DNA from: Toxotes chatareus
Taxonomy: Eukaryota > Chordata > Actinopteri > Toxotidae
Assembly (NCBI GenBank): GCA_016801885.1
Contig: CM028897.1
Location: 19,417,501-19,481,500, forward strand
Length of the DNA: 64,000 nucleotides
Direction: 5' to 3'
Shown: positions 43,874 to 55,878 of the stretch, piece after piece
How positions within the stretch are numbered: position 1 is the stretch's first letter
How the letters are laid out: every line of letters starts with the position of its first letter
Notes under the pieces: generated by a model
Told to the model about the DNA's origin: nothing
The model's input: the letters and a program-made list of their open reading frames with translations, nothing else
Databases searched by the model: none
Translations under genes and position numbers: made by a program

Positions 43874-46800
43874 TCTCTAACTGTGGGTGGAGGTGACACA
43901 AGTCCCATTTAATGTGTATTCAAGTTAAAGTCCCCACCAGGAAATGAGAACAAGCATACATACTGTGGAGCAGTTTGCATCTGAGCCTCATGCTAGCGCT
44001 AGCTTGATTTCCACAATTTGCATATTGTGGCTTTTAAATCTCAGTCCTGATTGATTTGGCAGCATTTATGTTACCAGTGGGTCACAGTTAGTGCAGTTTA
44101 ATACCACAGATTTCTGCAAACACTATTTGAGCAGCTACTTTGTGCATACTGTGCGAGCAGTCACTCCTTGTAAAATTTTAAACTGGTTTGCTTTAAAAAA
44201 AAAAAAAAAAAAAGGTAGAAGTCTTGTTTTGTAGATGCATTTTTGTTGAGCAGTCACAGTTAGCTCTAAGCTCTACGCTGCTTTTTCTGACTGCTTCACA
44301 GTAAAAGCCGTCCCACGTTTCACCAGTTACACACACTGAATGAGAAGCAGCAACAGTACTGTATGTCTACATCACCATAGCAGTTGTGCTTCCTCTCCAC
44401 CTACACTATGAGGAAACCTCTCTGTCACTGCAGAGCTACATGTGCCACCGGTGTTTTATCACTGTATATTTGAAGCCACTTAAATTTGGGGGCCAGAAAA
44501 ATTTTTGGGGGGTAAAAAAAGTTTTTTTTTACTGTTCACTTTAGTTCTTGTAGACAAAACAGTAACTGTTCCGTACAGAATTCATTCTAACTGGGCTGTC
44601 AGTTACTGGGATCTGGACTGAAACAGATGTCTATAAGGAGCATAAGACATCAATCAATGAGTGGTGCAAAAAGGTCCATTCCAGCGTTTTGCATGTTTTC
44701 TAAAACCATTTGCCAAAGCAGTCCATCATGTTTGAAAGTTTAAATCTCTTGTTGCTGTCTTCCAGGCAGCCACGGGCCTCTTTCATTTCACTGTGGAATG
44801 AAAACCAGTTTGTAGACCCTTGATATCCTTTCGATTACAGTATTCATGTGAACATTGTTTTATAACTGTCAAAATCATGACATTGTTTGGAAATGCTGAG
44901 CTGATTTTTCAAGCCGATCTATAAATGACAGTAAAGCTTCATATTGGGTCATCTCATCTCAACTCGCCCAGAGTTCAGAGCTTCTCCCAGTTTATATCCT
45001 GAATTTTTTGTGTGTAATATTACAGCCAGTGAAAGGTACAATAAGTTAGTTCATTTCAATCAATGTCAAAATTAGCACTTACCCATAAAAAAAAAGTTTC
45101 AACCACTGAGAGGTCCTAGATGAGTTGGTATGGAATGTCCCTGTTGAATGGGAATAAATAAGAAGCAATCAAAGGAGGAGCACTTTAAGGAACAGTTTTT
45201 GGACACTGCACTAATTAGCTTCCTAGAGTTACACGTGAAGACTGACTTTAATCTCATGTCTGTATGTGAGGTATGGAGTTGGAGGGAGTCGTAAAAATGT
45301 GTTTCACCTGACCCTGGGCCCACACCAGAGGATCACTGGGCAGACTTTGGGGTCAGATTTGCACGTTTCCAACGCCCAACTGACCGTGAATGAACAGCAG
45401 TTTATCCCTCCGTACTTCTGAGCAGCATCTCTGCCTATAGAACAGAAGATGTTGAACTGTTTCTTTGGGGGGGAAAAAAAAAACTGGGACAAAACATTTG
45501 TGAAATGGGCAAACATTTGAAATGACACATTACGGTGCCATACGCTCAAGTTTTGTGTTTTTTTTTTAGCTGTGATCAGCTGATTGTGATTCTAACATGT
45601 TATTTAGGCTGTCGCAACACAAATGAATGTCAACGTGATTAATATCTGCTGTATACTACATCATATCAATTTCTATCAGTATTCAAAATGTGTCAGTAAC
45701 TGTGTCACTGGGACAGTTCAGAGCAGCCTTTAACCAGTATGGGTTTTCTTAATCTAAGTATTTAAAGGTGCCAATAGCCAATGTTATGTGCCACGTCTTA
45801 GCCTTTCATAGTTTACATGCACTGAAAAGAATTTACCAGTAATAGCTGAAGGACATGATACTTATCATACAGCGCTGGATTACATTAATGGACACAATGA
45901 CAATACAGACGCTCTGTTGTGTTTATGTCTAAATGTCAGCAGTGTGTTAGGAATTGAATTGTTTTTTGGTCCATTCGCAAATCACCTGAGAGCATTTTTG
46001 TGGGGATTTTGACCACTATCAGCGCTGTGGACATGGATGTAAAACAATGTAGGACTTACTATATCAAAACGTCACTGAATGTAAATAGAATTTTTGTGTA
46101 GAAAATCTCCACAGGGTGTTGTTAAGTTGTTCCTTCGCTGTTTCATAGCCTATTAAAAAGACGGAAATGTGAGAAATCAGATTTTACTGTTATGTTGATT
46201 CCAGTCATTTCCAAATAGTTTTTGGGAAAAATAGAAATATATATTAAACTCTGCATTGTTCCAAAAAAAAAAAAAAGCACCTACTGACTAGGAGCAAGCC
46301 ACTGACTTTAAAGGGGGAAACTCAGTTCATCCTTTAGTGTCATTGTGAACTGACATAAACCCGAGCAAACGAAGTTGTTCTGCCAGTCCTGTAAATTAGT
46401 CCCACTTCAGCTGAGTTAACCTAAATGTTCATCTTAAATATTTTCCACCTCTGGTGTCACCACCAGGGAAGAGAGCAGCTCTGAGCTGCTATAGAGAGCA
46501 CTGTTCTGTAACAAATGAAAGTAGTCCTAAACAGTAAACTGTTAAACTGATTTTTTCCAGTGTTGATTTGCCTGTTCTTTTACAGGTTATTCTGCATTTG
46601 CATATGAAGGATGAACAGGTATTATTTAAGTAATGCAGCTCTGATTTAGACCATTGTTGCTGCTGTGAGTGATTTTTTTTTTTTTTTTTTAATCTTGACA
46701 TTTTTATTTTTGACCACAGTGTTTTGTGATACCATACATGGTAAATGTACAGAATCCAGTTACTATTAATGTGCAAATCATTCTGCTTATTACAAAGTCT

Positions 46801-47050
46801 CTTTGAGGGATTTGACACAAAATAACAAACTATGTGTTGTAGATTATAATAATCAGAATATATTGAACACTTAAAGTGTCGTATTCAAAGTATTTGCCTG
46901 GAATAATCATAATTCACACAATGAAAAAATAATAGTCTGTCACAACTCACGTGCTCACCGATTTCTTTTACCTGTGTCCAGCACATTAAACTGTAGGTGG
47001 CGCTTTTGTACAAACTAGATGTGTAAATAAAATTGATTTGCTTTGGCATG
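43840..47050 (+). other. rab11fip4: Probable 3' UTR of rab11fip4
   Basis: The stop is at 43837-43839 and is followed immediately by a (CA)n tract (about 43840-43868). The last strong poly(A) signal before the next gene is AATAAA at 47026-47031, which would give a 3.2 kb 3' UTR. An earlier AATAAA near 45153 could give a shorter form. The region has A tracts at 44195-44214 and 46263-46276 and no coding potential. The length is inference. Confidence 0.5.
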
Positions 47051-48029
47051 ATAAAGTTTGCCCTGATTGTTTGTTGTGTGTACAGTTGGATTCATGGCCC
47101 TGCTCTCTGTGACAGTTGGCAAAAAAAAACCAACTCAGTAAACGATAGTGACCCAGATGAACAGATTCAAGTTCCTCCAGTTTAGTAGGGACGTCTGTCT
47201 AATAAGTTTCTGCAAGTAGTGTCTGTAATCCATGTCTCCTGTTTCTTCCACTCCTTGTGCTTCCCTTCAAGTTCCCTTCAAGTGTGGTGCACACAGAGAT
47301 CCTCTATGCCTGGTTGGTTATCCAGCCTTGCTCTAATTCCAAGGAAAAGTGCAGCCAAGCCAGCCAGCCAGTATAACTTTGATGATGGCTCAGAGGTGTA
47401 GCATTCAGATAGATGCTTCAGCCAGGGGATGGCCACCATTTTCTGGGATGTAAAAGAGGAGCGCTCTTCCACCAGGACAACGCTCCGACCCATGAGTCCA
47501 CAGTGGTGATGGCTGCCACCCAAGAATGTAGATTTGAACTGAGTCTGGTCTCTCCTGGTGGATCCTGATCAATAGATGCAGAAGTCTTATTAAAGCAGCA
47601 TCAACAACCTAATATAAATTATTTATTTAAACATGTGCCTTTACAACCTGTGCTGGAGGTATGAATAAAAAAACTCAACTTCATAAATCATTGTTATTGT
47701 TGTTGGTAAAGATTATGGTTTATTAAAATACCATACAGGGTTTTATATAATTTAATCAATCATTCTTTGATGAACAGAAATGCTCCCTGTGAGCATTTCA
47801 CTATTATGTTATTAATATTAATGGCTGCAATAATGTGTTAGTAGCAGTTCTCTGTTGTAGATGCTTGAGGTGAAGCTAATTTTAACTTCTGCATTTATTG
47901 ATGGGTAATTTCATATATAACAATGCGTCATATCCAATAAGCTCATCACATGTTTTGTATGTAAAATATAATACATCTAGAAAATAAGGAGAATAGGCTG
48001 GAAAACAACATGGAATGAAAATGCTCTGA
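47051..48029. other. Intergenic region between rab11fip4 and zinc-finger gene
   Basis: About 1 kb, A/T rich in 47580-48000, with the mariner relic at 47429-47541. Nothing else recognised. Confidence 0.5.
47429..47541 (+). mobile_element. Internally deleted mariner-like transposase relic
   Basis: MATIFWD (from 47429) matches the second catalytic-Asp region of mariner transposases. After an indel that changes frame, 47461-47541 reads LFHQDNAPTHESTVVMAA, the block that in intact elements lies downstream of FWD. The intervening sequence is gone. Little else of the transposase can be recognised, so this is a non-functional remnant between rab11fip4 and the zinc-finger gene. Confidence 0.8.
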
Positions 48030-48058
48030 CACTCCAGTCCAGCAGGTGGCAGTAACGC
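48030..48058 (+). promoter_or_regulatory. Promoter-proximal GGTGGC element of the zinc-finger gene
   Basis: Contains CCAGCAGGTGGCAGTAACGC, a full match to the CTCF core consensus CCASYAGRKGGCRS, at the left edge of a CpG-rich block. It is 24/29 identical to 28631-28659 upstream of coil and is likewise followed by CCGCC and a GGAAGAAGA purine block. Confidence 0.55.
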
Positions 48059-48109
48059 CCCGCGTGCTTCGATATGTCCGCCACCAAAATGCTCATTTCA
48101 CAGAAGAAA

Positions 48110-49120
48110 TTTTTTTCTTTTCGGAAGAAGACCCCGACAAAGCGGCCCTATTTCTTTTCAGCCAGAAAAAGTCGAAGAATCCGAAAACCGACGATGTACG
48201 CCAGAACAAATACCGGCAGCACACACGGAGACTTTCAAGATAGAAACGGAGTAAATTATGTGACATCGACAGAGTCCTTCGCTCACTGCTCTCAATTGTT
48301 CTGGAAAAAGGATCCCAACGACTCCGGAGTAAGAAAGCCAGCTGCCACCACCGTTAGCTAACGAGCCCACCTGACAAATAGCTGTATCAGACGGCTAATG
48401 GAGCAACATTGTACTAACTGGGGATTGAGCCAATTATCTCTTTTACGCATGGTTGTGAGTTGAGTTTAGCAACACCGGGTGATCTGATGCTGCAAGTTGT
48501 GTCACAGAGCAGCTTCGTTCGCTTCCTGCAAACAGAGACATCGTCATGCTGAGCGGTTCATGGCCTAGTTTGGCTCCTAGATGCCAAGCTAAGTGGCTAG
48601 TAATTATGAGCGCCCGCACGCTGTATCTGTTACTCCCCGTAGATAGTTTGGTGGAATTGCCATAGTAACTGTGTCGTTGCTGGGTTCAGAAAATACGTCA
48701 GAGGTTTCGGAAAATGTGCATTAATGAAGCTAAACATTAGCTAGCTAATGCTAACATCAGACAACACTGGCGGCTAAAGCGAGTACGGTTAGCCAACACC
48801 ATAGCCCGTGTGAAAACAAGGCAGCGCTGGAAAGCGGCATTTTTCCTGGTGGGTACAGCCGCGTTTGAAACTGTGCTTGGAAAGCTCAGCTCCGGGTAGG
48901 GTGAACCGCCAGGGATTTTAATTGAGCGGTGAAAGCAGGAGTGCATGCATGCGGCCTTGCAATATTGTTAGCGAACAGCGCAAAGTAAACACGACCAGGC
49001 TGTCCCACAGGAAACGGTAGCGGAAGACGCCCCGCGGAGGACTTTGAAAGACCTCTTTGTGATGCCAGACTGTGCGGTTCATTCATGGTCGCTCTCAGCC
49101 GACAGATTATCTGCACAGAC
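48110..49120 (+). promoter_or_regulatory. CpG-rich promoter region of the zinc-finger gene
   Basis: CG dinucleotides are clearly more frequent here than in the flanks (for example 48590-48620, 48960-49060), as in a CpG-island promoter. The block starts at the GGTGGC element and covers the candidate first exon. Confidence 0.5.
48194..48328 (+). CDS. Candidate first coding exon of the zinc-finger gene
   Basis: An open frame (in frame from 48074, with an internal ATG at 48194 that has A at -3) runs to a GTAAGA donor at 48329. Its phase at the donor is 0, which fits the phase-0 acceptor at 50819. From 48194 it would add 45 residues starting MYARTNTGST and ending DPNDSG. I recognise no domain in it. 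It could equally be an untranslated first exon with translation starting at ATG 50921, so confidence is low. Confidence 0.3.
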
Positions 49121-50818
49121 TCCCACACATTCATTTATATGTTTCAGCGTTTTTCTTCTACATTTGAATGTGGGCGACTTACAGGCTACTTCTGTATTAG
49201 CTACCCGCCCGCTGTGACACATGCAATTCAGACTAGCTTATTTTCTATTACACTGTGTTTACGGGGAACTTTAGCTAACTTCACCGAGATGCGGAATTCA
49301 ACCTGAACTTGCGTAGCGTAGTTGGCATCACTTTCCAGGTGTTACTCACCTGCTGTTTCTCCCTGAGCCGTGTGTATATTCACACACTGCATCATACAAA
49401 ATCTTATTTAACGTCAGTAATTTTCATTTTATATTTGTGTAACCAAATTGGACACACAGGATAACACCTGGGCAACATTTGTTGTATGCCCAGTGTCTCC
49501 TGTCTCGGCCATGGAGCCGTGTATCTTCGTTGCTTATATGTATAAAGGTGCTTTCTATGTGTAGTTGTAGTGAAGTGGATTGGTGAATCTGTGACAAGCA
49601 GATTCTTTCTAGAGGGATGTTTTCTTTCCCTTTTTTTTTTTTGGAAAACAACATATTTGTCAGTCAGCTTTTTAAAGCTGTAGTGCCATAACATTTATTT
49701 TTACTGTCTCTGTAAATTGTGTTTTGCTGTTTCACTGCTCTGATGTCTGAACCACTTAATGGAGCTCAGTGAGCTGCAGCTTAGGAGTTTAAATTGATAA
49801 CACATATGTGGCATAAAGAACATATACAATGCTGCTGCAGATGCAGAAATGCTACAACTTGTTGATACCGGCAGAACTTTCTGAGCAACTCTTAAATCAC
49901 ACATCCTCACAGAAAATTAGCCGCCTTTTGTTTATAGGCGAACTTATATGAGAGAGCGTGTTCACCTGCAGACACGTCAGAGCTGGGCAGGGAGAAGCTT
50001 GTGTTTGCACACTTGGCTCAGGGAGACATGGGATAGAGCTGTGCCCTCGGCCGTTTTGTTGTGCAAACGTTTATGCTCGTTTCTGGTTTGGTTATTTTCA
50101 AATGTAATTTATTTAATCAACGGGGTCCATGTGTTTCACGTGGTTCAAATATGTACTCAGCACCCATTGAAAGGAGCTGGAGAGACTGGGTGTAGACAGT
50201 GTGTTGCATTAGCTTTGAGAGCTACTGGTGAGTATATAGCTTTGAGTCTCAGGCCATGTATGGATCTCACGTATAGCAGTACCATTCAGGTTTGGTCAGC
50301 TGTGTTTACATTTCTACAGAAATACACAGTGATAAAATAGAAAGATGACAGGAAGACAGATGATGACAGACCAGATAGGCAGCGGCTTTTCTAAAAAACC
50401 TTTACTAATAATTTTCTCCTGACCTGGTTTTGAATTATGTGGCAGTGTTTGCTTTACAATCAGAGGCAGTGCTAACTAACACTAAGCCAAAGTTTGTGCG
50501 CTGAGCTTGATGGAACTGTTGTTTATGGAACACGTTTTGATGACGTGCTTGGTTGTTTCAGTCACTTTGAACTCACATCACATTCAACAGATTTGCTTAA
50601 TGAGAACAAGCATTTCTATAAACTGCCTTCAGCATTGTTGTCACTCAGTGTTCCTTCTCTTTTAGCATCAATCTCTGTGTTACATACCGAAAAATGTTTG
50701 AAATCTTTAGTTCTGTATAAAAGTTGAGATAATAATCAGTTATAAAAAGTGCTGGTTGCATCTTTGCACTGACTTGTTGACATACTCAGCTTTGACGTGT
50801 TCCTCTCTTGTCTCGCAG
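48329..50818 (+). other. Zinc-finger gene intron 1 (inferred)
   Basis: 2.5 kb between the CpG-rich first-exon region and the first zinc-finger exon. Starts CpG-rich and becomes ordinary. No other gene or element recognised. Confidence 0.4.
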
Positions 50819-51463
50819 CCGAGTTCGACCATCAGCTGGTGCGATCAGCTCCCTTCGTCCTCAGCAGCCCTCTCCACCTCCAGTCTCTCCTCAGCGTCAC
50901 TGTCCAGCTCCGGTCTCTCCATGGAGTCCCAAGCACCAGCACCTACTACAACAGCGTCAGACGACATGGAATCAGACGAGAGGCCGTACGTCTGCGACCT
51001 GTGCACCTGTGCCTACAAGCACGCCAGCTCCCTGCTCAACCACAAGCTCACCCACAAGACCGGGGACTTCAGGTAGGCACTCAGGACTGTTTTATATAGA
51101 CGAGTAAGAATCTTCTGCCATCCATTGTATCTGTGGTTTACGTTGAGCAGGATGCAATCCTGTTCCACCTCTAACCTCCACACCTTTTTTAATCTCCAAA
51201 ACTCAGGTGCGACTTTTGCAGCAAGCCCTACACCAACTACATGTCCCTTCGCAACCACATGCGAATCCACGGTCAGAAGCGCTACATGTGTGATTTGTGC
51301 GGGAAGGCCTTCCGCCTGGCCCGGTACCTCCGCAACCACCAGAGGATCCACGACGACGGGCCCAACCGCTTCGACTGTCCGTCCTGCTGCAAGAGCTACA
51401 GGACCATGCTGGAGCTGGCCCAGCACCGCTGTACCGCTGCAGCGTCTAACCAGGTGAGAGAGA

Positions 51464-51501
<38 letters not shown>

Positions 51502-53472
51502 AGCTGCTTTGAGAGCAGTGGTTGATGAATGTTGGGCTTCATTAATATTTCTAATGGTCCCAAAACTGAGCGAGTCATTTTTCAGCTGTGAGAAATGTAA
51601 CGTTATGCGCGATTGGCAGCGTGATCAGATTTATGAATCCCAGCTTCTAGCAGAGGAGACGAGCAAAACCTTTGAGTGTGCAGTGACCTGATCGGCTGTT
51701 CCTCTAGGACTTGTCTGACCTGTGCTTCTCTCTTCTCCTACCCGTCTGCTATTTATACACTGCCATAGTCTCAGTCTTTCACATTAACATCAGTATGTGA
51801 TAAATCAATTATCAAATCACAGCCTGTTAACATCTTACTGTGTATATAATGTATTTGGCTTATTTCTAAAGGCAGTGAAAATCTTGAAGATCGCCTCACA
51901 ACCTTTTGGTTTCATTTTTTGGAGCTATTTTCAGTGGCAGATTAATATACAATTAAAAAAAAAAAAAAAAATCACATGGTGGTCTTCACCTGGTGTATAT
52001 TAGCAACGATTACACTATCATCACCTTTGTCCTAACCCCAGTTCCCCAGTGCTTGTCACTGCTAACTCTGCTGTAGGCCTGAGCACGGCGTCGTCGGCAG
52101 TGTGTGTCACCAGGAGCCAGCCCCCTGCCAGCAAGGAGGCTTCAGCAGGAGGGCATAGTGTCTGCCCCAGTTCTGCCTCCCATTATGAAATCACCCTGAC
52201 ATGCCAGCAGGTGTCGCTAGTGCAAAAGAACTGCAGGCCCATTGCGATTTCTTTTTTTTTTTTTAATGCAGTGCCATTTTTAGTCTGAATGCTTCTTAAA
52301 GTTGTTATGCCACAAAAGAATTGCACTGCTTTTACCTCCATCGGTCTATTACAGCGCTTAATGGCCGCGATCTGCTCATTTAGATCATCAGAAAGGCGTG
52401 AAATGACAATGACAGATGTTTCTTGGGAAACTAACAGCATAATCCCACATGTCCTCCTTGGACTCGCGGTGTCCTTACACGGCATTGTGAGTCCAACCTG
52501 CCGTCAGTGTCGTTCTCCAGCGCCACGCTAGAAGACTCTGCTGCCTCACTGAGTGGCACACCATGTGTCTCCAGCAGCGACACGGTAGGAGGTCGGAGGT
52601 GGTGCGCGTGTCAGCGCGTAGGAGGCAGAAAGCTCGTGCTGTGCAGTGACTTTTTGAGTGCGAGCTGCAGCGTTTTAAACTTTAATGTTCAGGTTTAATA
52701 TTAGACTGCTCTGATCCTGCAGCTATCTGCTCTCCTGCTCTGCTGTTGCTGCTTGACACTAGAGCTCAGGTGTGTAACGTCATGTAAGGTCTGACCGACC
52801 AAAGACCGTCGATAAAAAACCAGAGGAGGGGACAGAAACTAGGCTCGTTCTCCACTAAGATTAAGCAGAAGCCTGTGTTTGTCCAGTGTCTGATGTAAAG
52901 GTTTAGACTGGATTAACAATAGAGGGCCTTTCAATGATCATTTTCAGCTGGTTTTAATTTAACCTGTAAGCGGTTTCACTCATGAGTTCACTTGTAAACG
53001 CATTAAGTCAAATTTAGACTGATTTAGAAAAGGAAAATCAGCATTGTTTTAAAAATGTTTTTACATTTGACCAATTCAGAATCAGAATCAGAATCAGAAT
53101 AACTTTATTAATTCCCGTAGGGAAATTCTTTCTGTTACTTTAACTCCCAGTTTAAAAGAAGAGGAAAATTGCACAGTGTGTGGTGATAGAAAAAATTTCT
53201 AGAATAAATAAGTAAATGAAAACAAAAATAAATAAATGAAAACAAAATAACAGTATAGTACATGAAAATCAAGTAAAAATACTGCAGTAACTCCAAATTT
53301 ACTAAAACTCCAGCATTAACACCACTGATGTAACACTGTGATAGAGCAGTTACTGTGTGGGCCTGTGTGTGATGGTGTTAGTGTGTATGGGGAAAGTGGC
53401 AGTGTGTTGTAAGCTAACACCTTGCCTCAGCCAGTTTGATGAGTCTTTGCTGTGGCGGGCATGATGGTCTGA

Positions 53473-53503
<31 letters not shown>

Positions 53504-54411
53504 GTTTCAGGTGACCCTCACACCTGAGGGAGTGAGGTGGTGTCATTCTAGTACTGTATGACATCAGTAATCAATACAATTGCAATTGATTAATGATCCA
53601 TACACACTAAATGTAAATGAAACCCTCCTTGTGAGGAACGGCTGGAATGTTTAAAAAGCTTAAAGGACCCGACAAGCTAAATACAGTGTTGTAATGTGAG
53701 CTCTAATTAAGATTCTGTTACACTGACCTCATCTAACTCATTTGTTGTCTATTGCAAACCACTTGCTTTAATGTTGCACTGTATGCAATCTCCACATGTT
53801 CTTAAAGGGTCAGTGTCATATTTCTGTAAAGTTAGGGCCTTTACAAGGGAGAGGTACATGTTTATATATTTATTTATTTATTTCTAATATATATTTATTT
53901 CTATATATTTTTCTTTTACAACTGGTTTCACAAGAGTATTACTTCATGATGAATTGGTAAAATTGCTGGTGTACACAGCTTCTTCAGAGAGAGCAAAAAA
54001 AAAAGCTTATCCTTATTGTTTGTTAGCGTTTCTTAAAAATGTAATTGACATTATTTATGTTTCTGTGGTAACGTTGCTGCACAGGTGTGTCACTGTAGGG
54101 GGAAACACTCGGGCGTGACTGTTGATATGCATGTATGGGGAAAAAAGTATTTTTTATGATTTGCTTTGATGAAACGTGTGCATGTAACGTAACGTAGCCC
54201 ATGTTTCTTGACCCTCTGTCCTCTCTCCAGCTACAGCTTTTAAGCAGCCTGTTTGGGAGAACCTCCTGCTGCCCTCCTGTAATGAGAGCGGGCTGTGGAG
54301 TTTAGGGCTAGGATCAGGGTGTCAGGCTAAGTTCAGGCAAAGGGTCAGGGCTCAGATATCAGTGAATGGATACAATTCAGTTGATTGTCCTCACAAGTGT
54401 AGTAATCCAAT

Positions 54412-54442
<31 letters not shown>

Positions 54443-55841
54443 TTGTGTGTGTGTGCGTGCGTGGGGTTGGTTCATAAGAACCGGTTCAACTGCCCGTCCT
54501 GCTTTAAGAGCTACCGAACCATGCTGGACCTGGCCCAGCACCGCTGCAGCGCCGCGGCCAAACACCAGGTTGGTGTGAGCATGAGTGAGCGTGCGTGTGC
54601 GTCTGTGTCTGTGTGTGTGTGTGTGTGTGTGTCGGCTGTGAGGCAGAGTCAGCAGATTGGGGAGTTTAGCTGTGAGGAAGGGGCCAAACGTGTGCCGGGG
54701 GTTTTAAGATGTGACGGTCGGGGCCATGAAACTCCCCCTCGAGCGTGAGCTGCTGACTGATCCTGCATCTGGTGTTTCAGACTGTCATCCTGAAACATTC
54801 GTCAGACTCTTTCCTCTGGCGCTGTCACCTGTCTATAGTGGCAGATGCAGATGATGGTTGACGGCTGTCAGAGCACGTGTCTGACCATTACATCTAAAAT
54901 ATATATATATAATAAATATGTTTGAAACCGCCGTGGGTTCTGGTGGGTTCATCCACCTCTGACCTCTAAGCCCAGCTTTAAAACGGGTGTCCACAGTTCA
55001 CCAGTGGGTTTTGATCACATCCATTTTGTTAAAACCTTTGGAAGTGAAAATGAAGGAAAACATGAAAGGACAAGTCTGTCTTTGTGTCTCTTCTGGACGT
55101 AGACAGATCTCTTACTAATACAAGTCCACTGTATATGATGGGTGACAAAACCACAGTCCCTGTTCTGTGTAAAAAAAAAAAAAAAAACTTCATGTGTAAA
55201 ATGCAGTTGACGATAACTAGAACGGTACATCCACATCAGTGTTAACGTTGGATTGGTTTCAGACTGCTCTGATGGTCTGAACTGTGAAGATAAGACCTAA
55301 GCTGAGGCGACGCTGAAGCTACAGAAGGTTACGTTTAACATTGTTAGTATATGTTTCAGGGTTAGAGGACAGGCTGACAAAGCAAACATCTTCTGTGGTT
55401 GTCATGGTAACAGAAGATAGATGTAGGTTAGTGTCGGAGGTCGGCGTTCTGTACAGCTCAGAGCAGATTTTTAGATTTGGTCATTTGGTAAATATTTGTG
55501 AGTGGATTTGTGTGTGCATGTGTGTACAACTCGATCACTCCATCCCCCCCCCCTCATGTTAACAGGTTTACAGACAGTTGAGGTTCTGAGAGGCCGTGAG
55601 TCTGTGAGGCAGAACTGCTCCGGACATTTACACGAAACTGTGCAAGAAGCCTGTGAAGAGTCTGATTTGTTGTGGAGAAAAACAACAGTTCATCACATTC
55701 ATCTGTCACCTCTCTTCTGCTTTGTTTTTTTTTTTTTTTTTTTTATTTCTCTCTCGTCTCAAAATCTATGTGCATTTCTGGCATGTTTGTGGCACAAGCT
55801 GTGTATGAAGGCCGAAAGGATTTTAAAACATCGCTCCTCCT

Positions 55842-55878
<37 letters not shown>

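Noticed and set aside
46675..46690. T and A homopolymers as retroposon ends
   Set aside because: No body sequence or target-site duplication could be recognised next to most of them, so they are left as simple repeats.
43840..47050. mir-193/mir-365 cluster expected near RAB11FIP4 in human
   Set aside because: I looked for the mature miR-193 (AACTGGCCTACAAAG) and miR-365 (TAATGCCCCTAAAAA) sequences on both strands and saw neither in the window. A seed-only match at about 29403 lacks the rest.
48046..48243. 65-codon frame starting inside the shared promoter element
   Set aside because: Its ATG lies within the GGTGGC element, probably upstream of the transcription start, and its sequence has no recognisable domain.
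52049..52209. Ser-rich open stretch as an extra exon of the zinc-finger gene
   Set aside because: It has acceptor- and donor-like ends, but entering in phase 0 from 51453 meets stop codons with every acceptor tried. The flanking exons are joined by phase 0, so it does not fit.
52508..52580. Another Ser-rich open stretch ending at a GTAGGA donor-like site
   Set aside because: The incoming phase would need one leftover base, which neither the preceding exon nor the stretch at 52049 provides.
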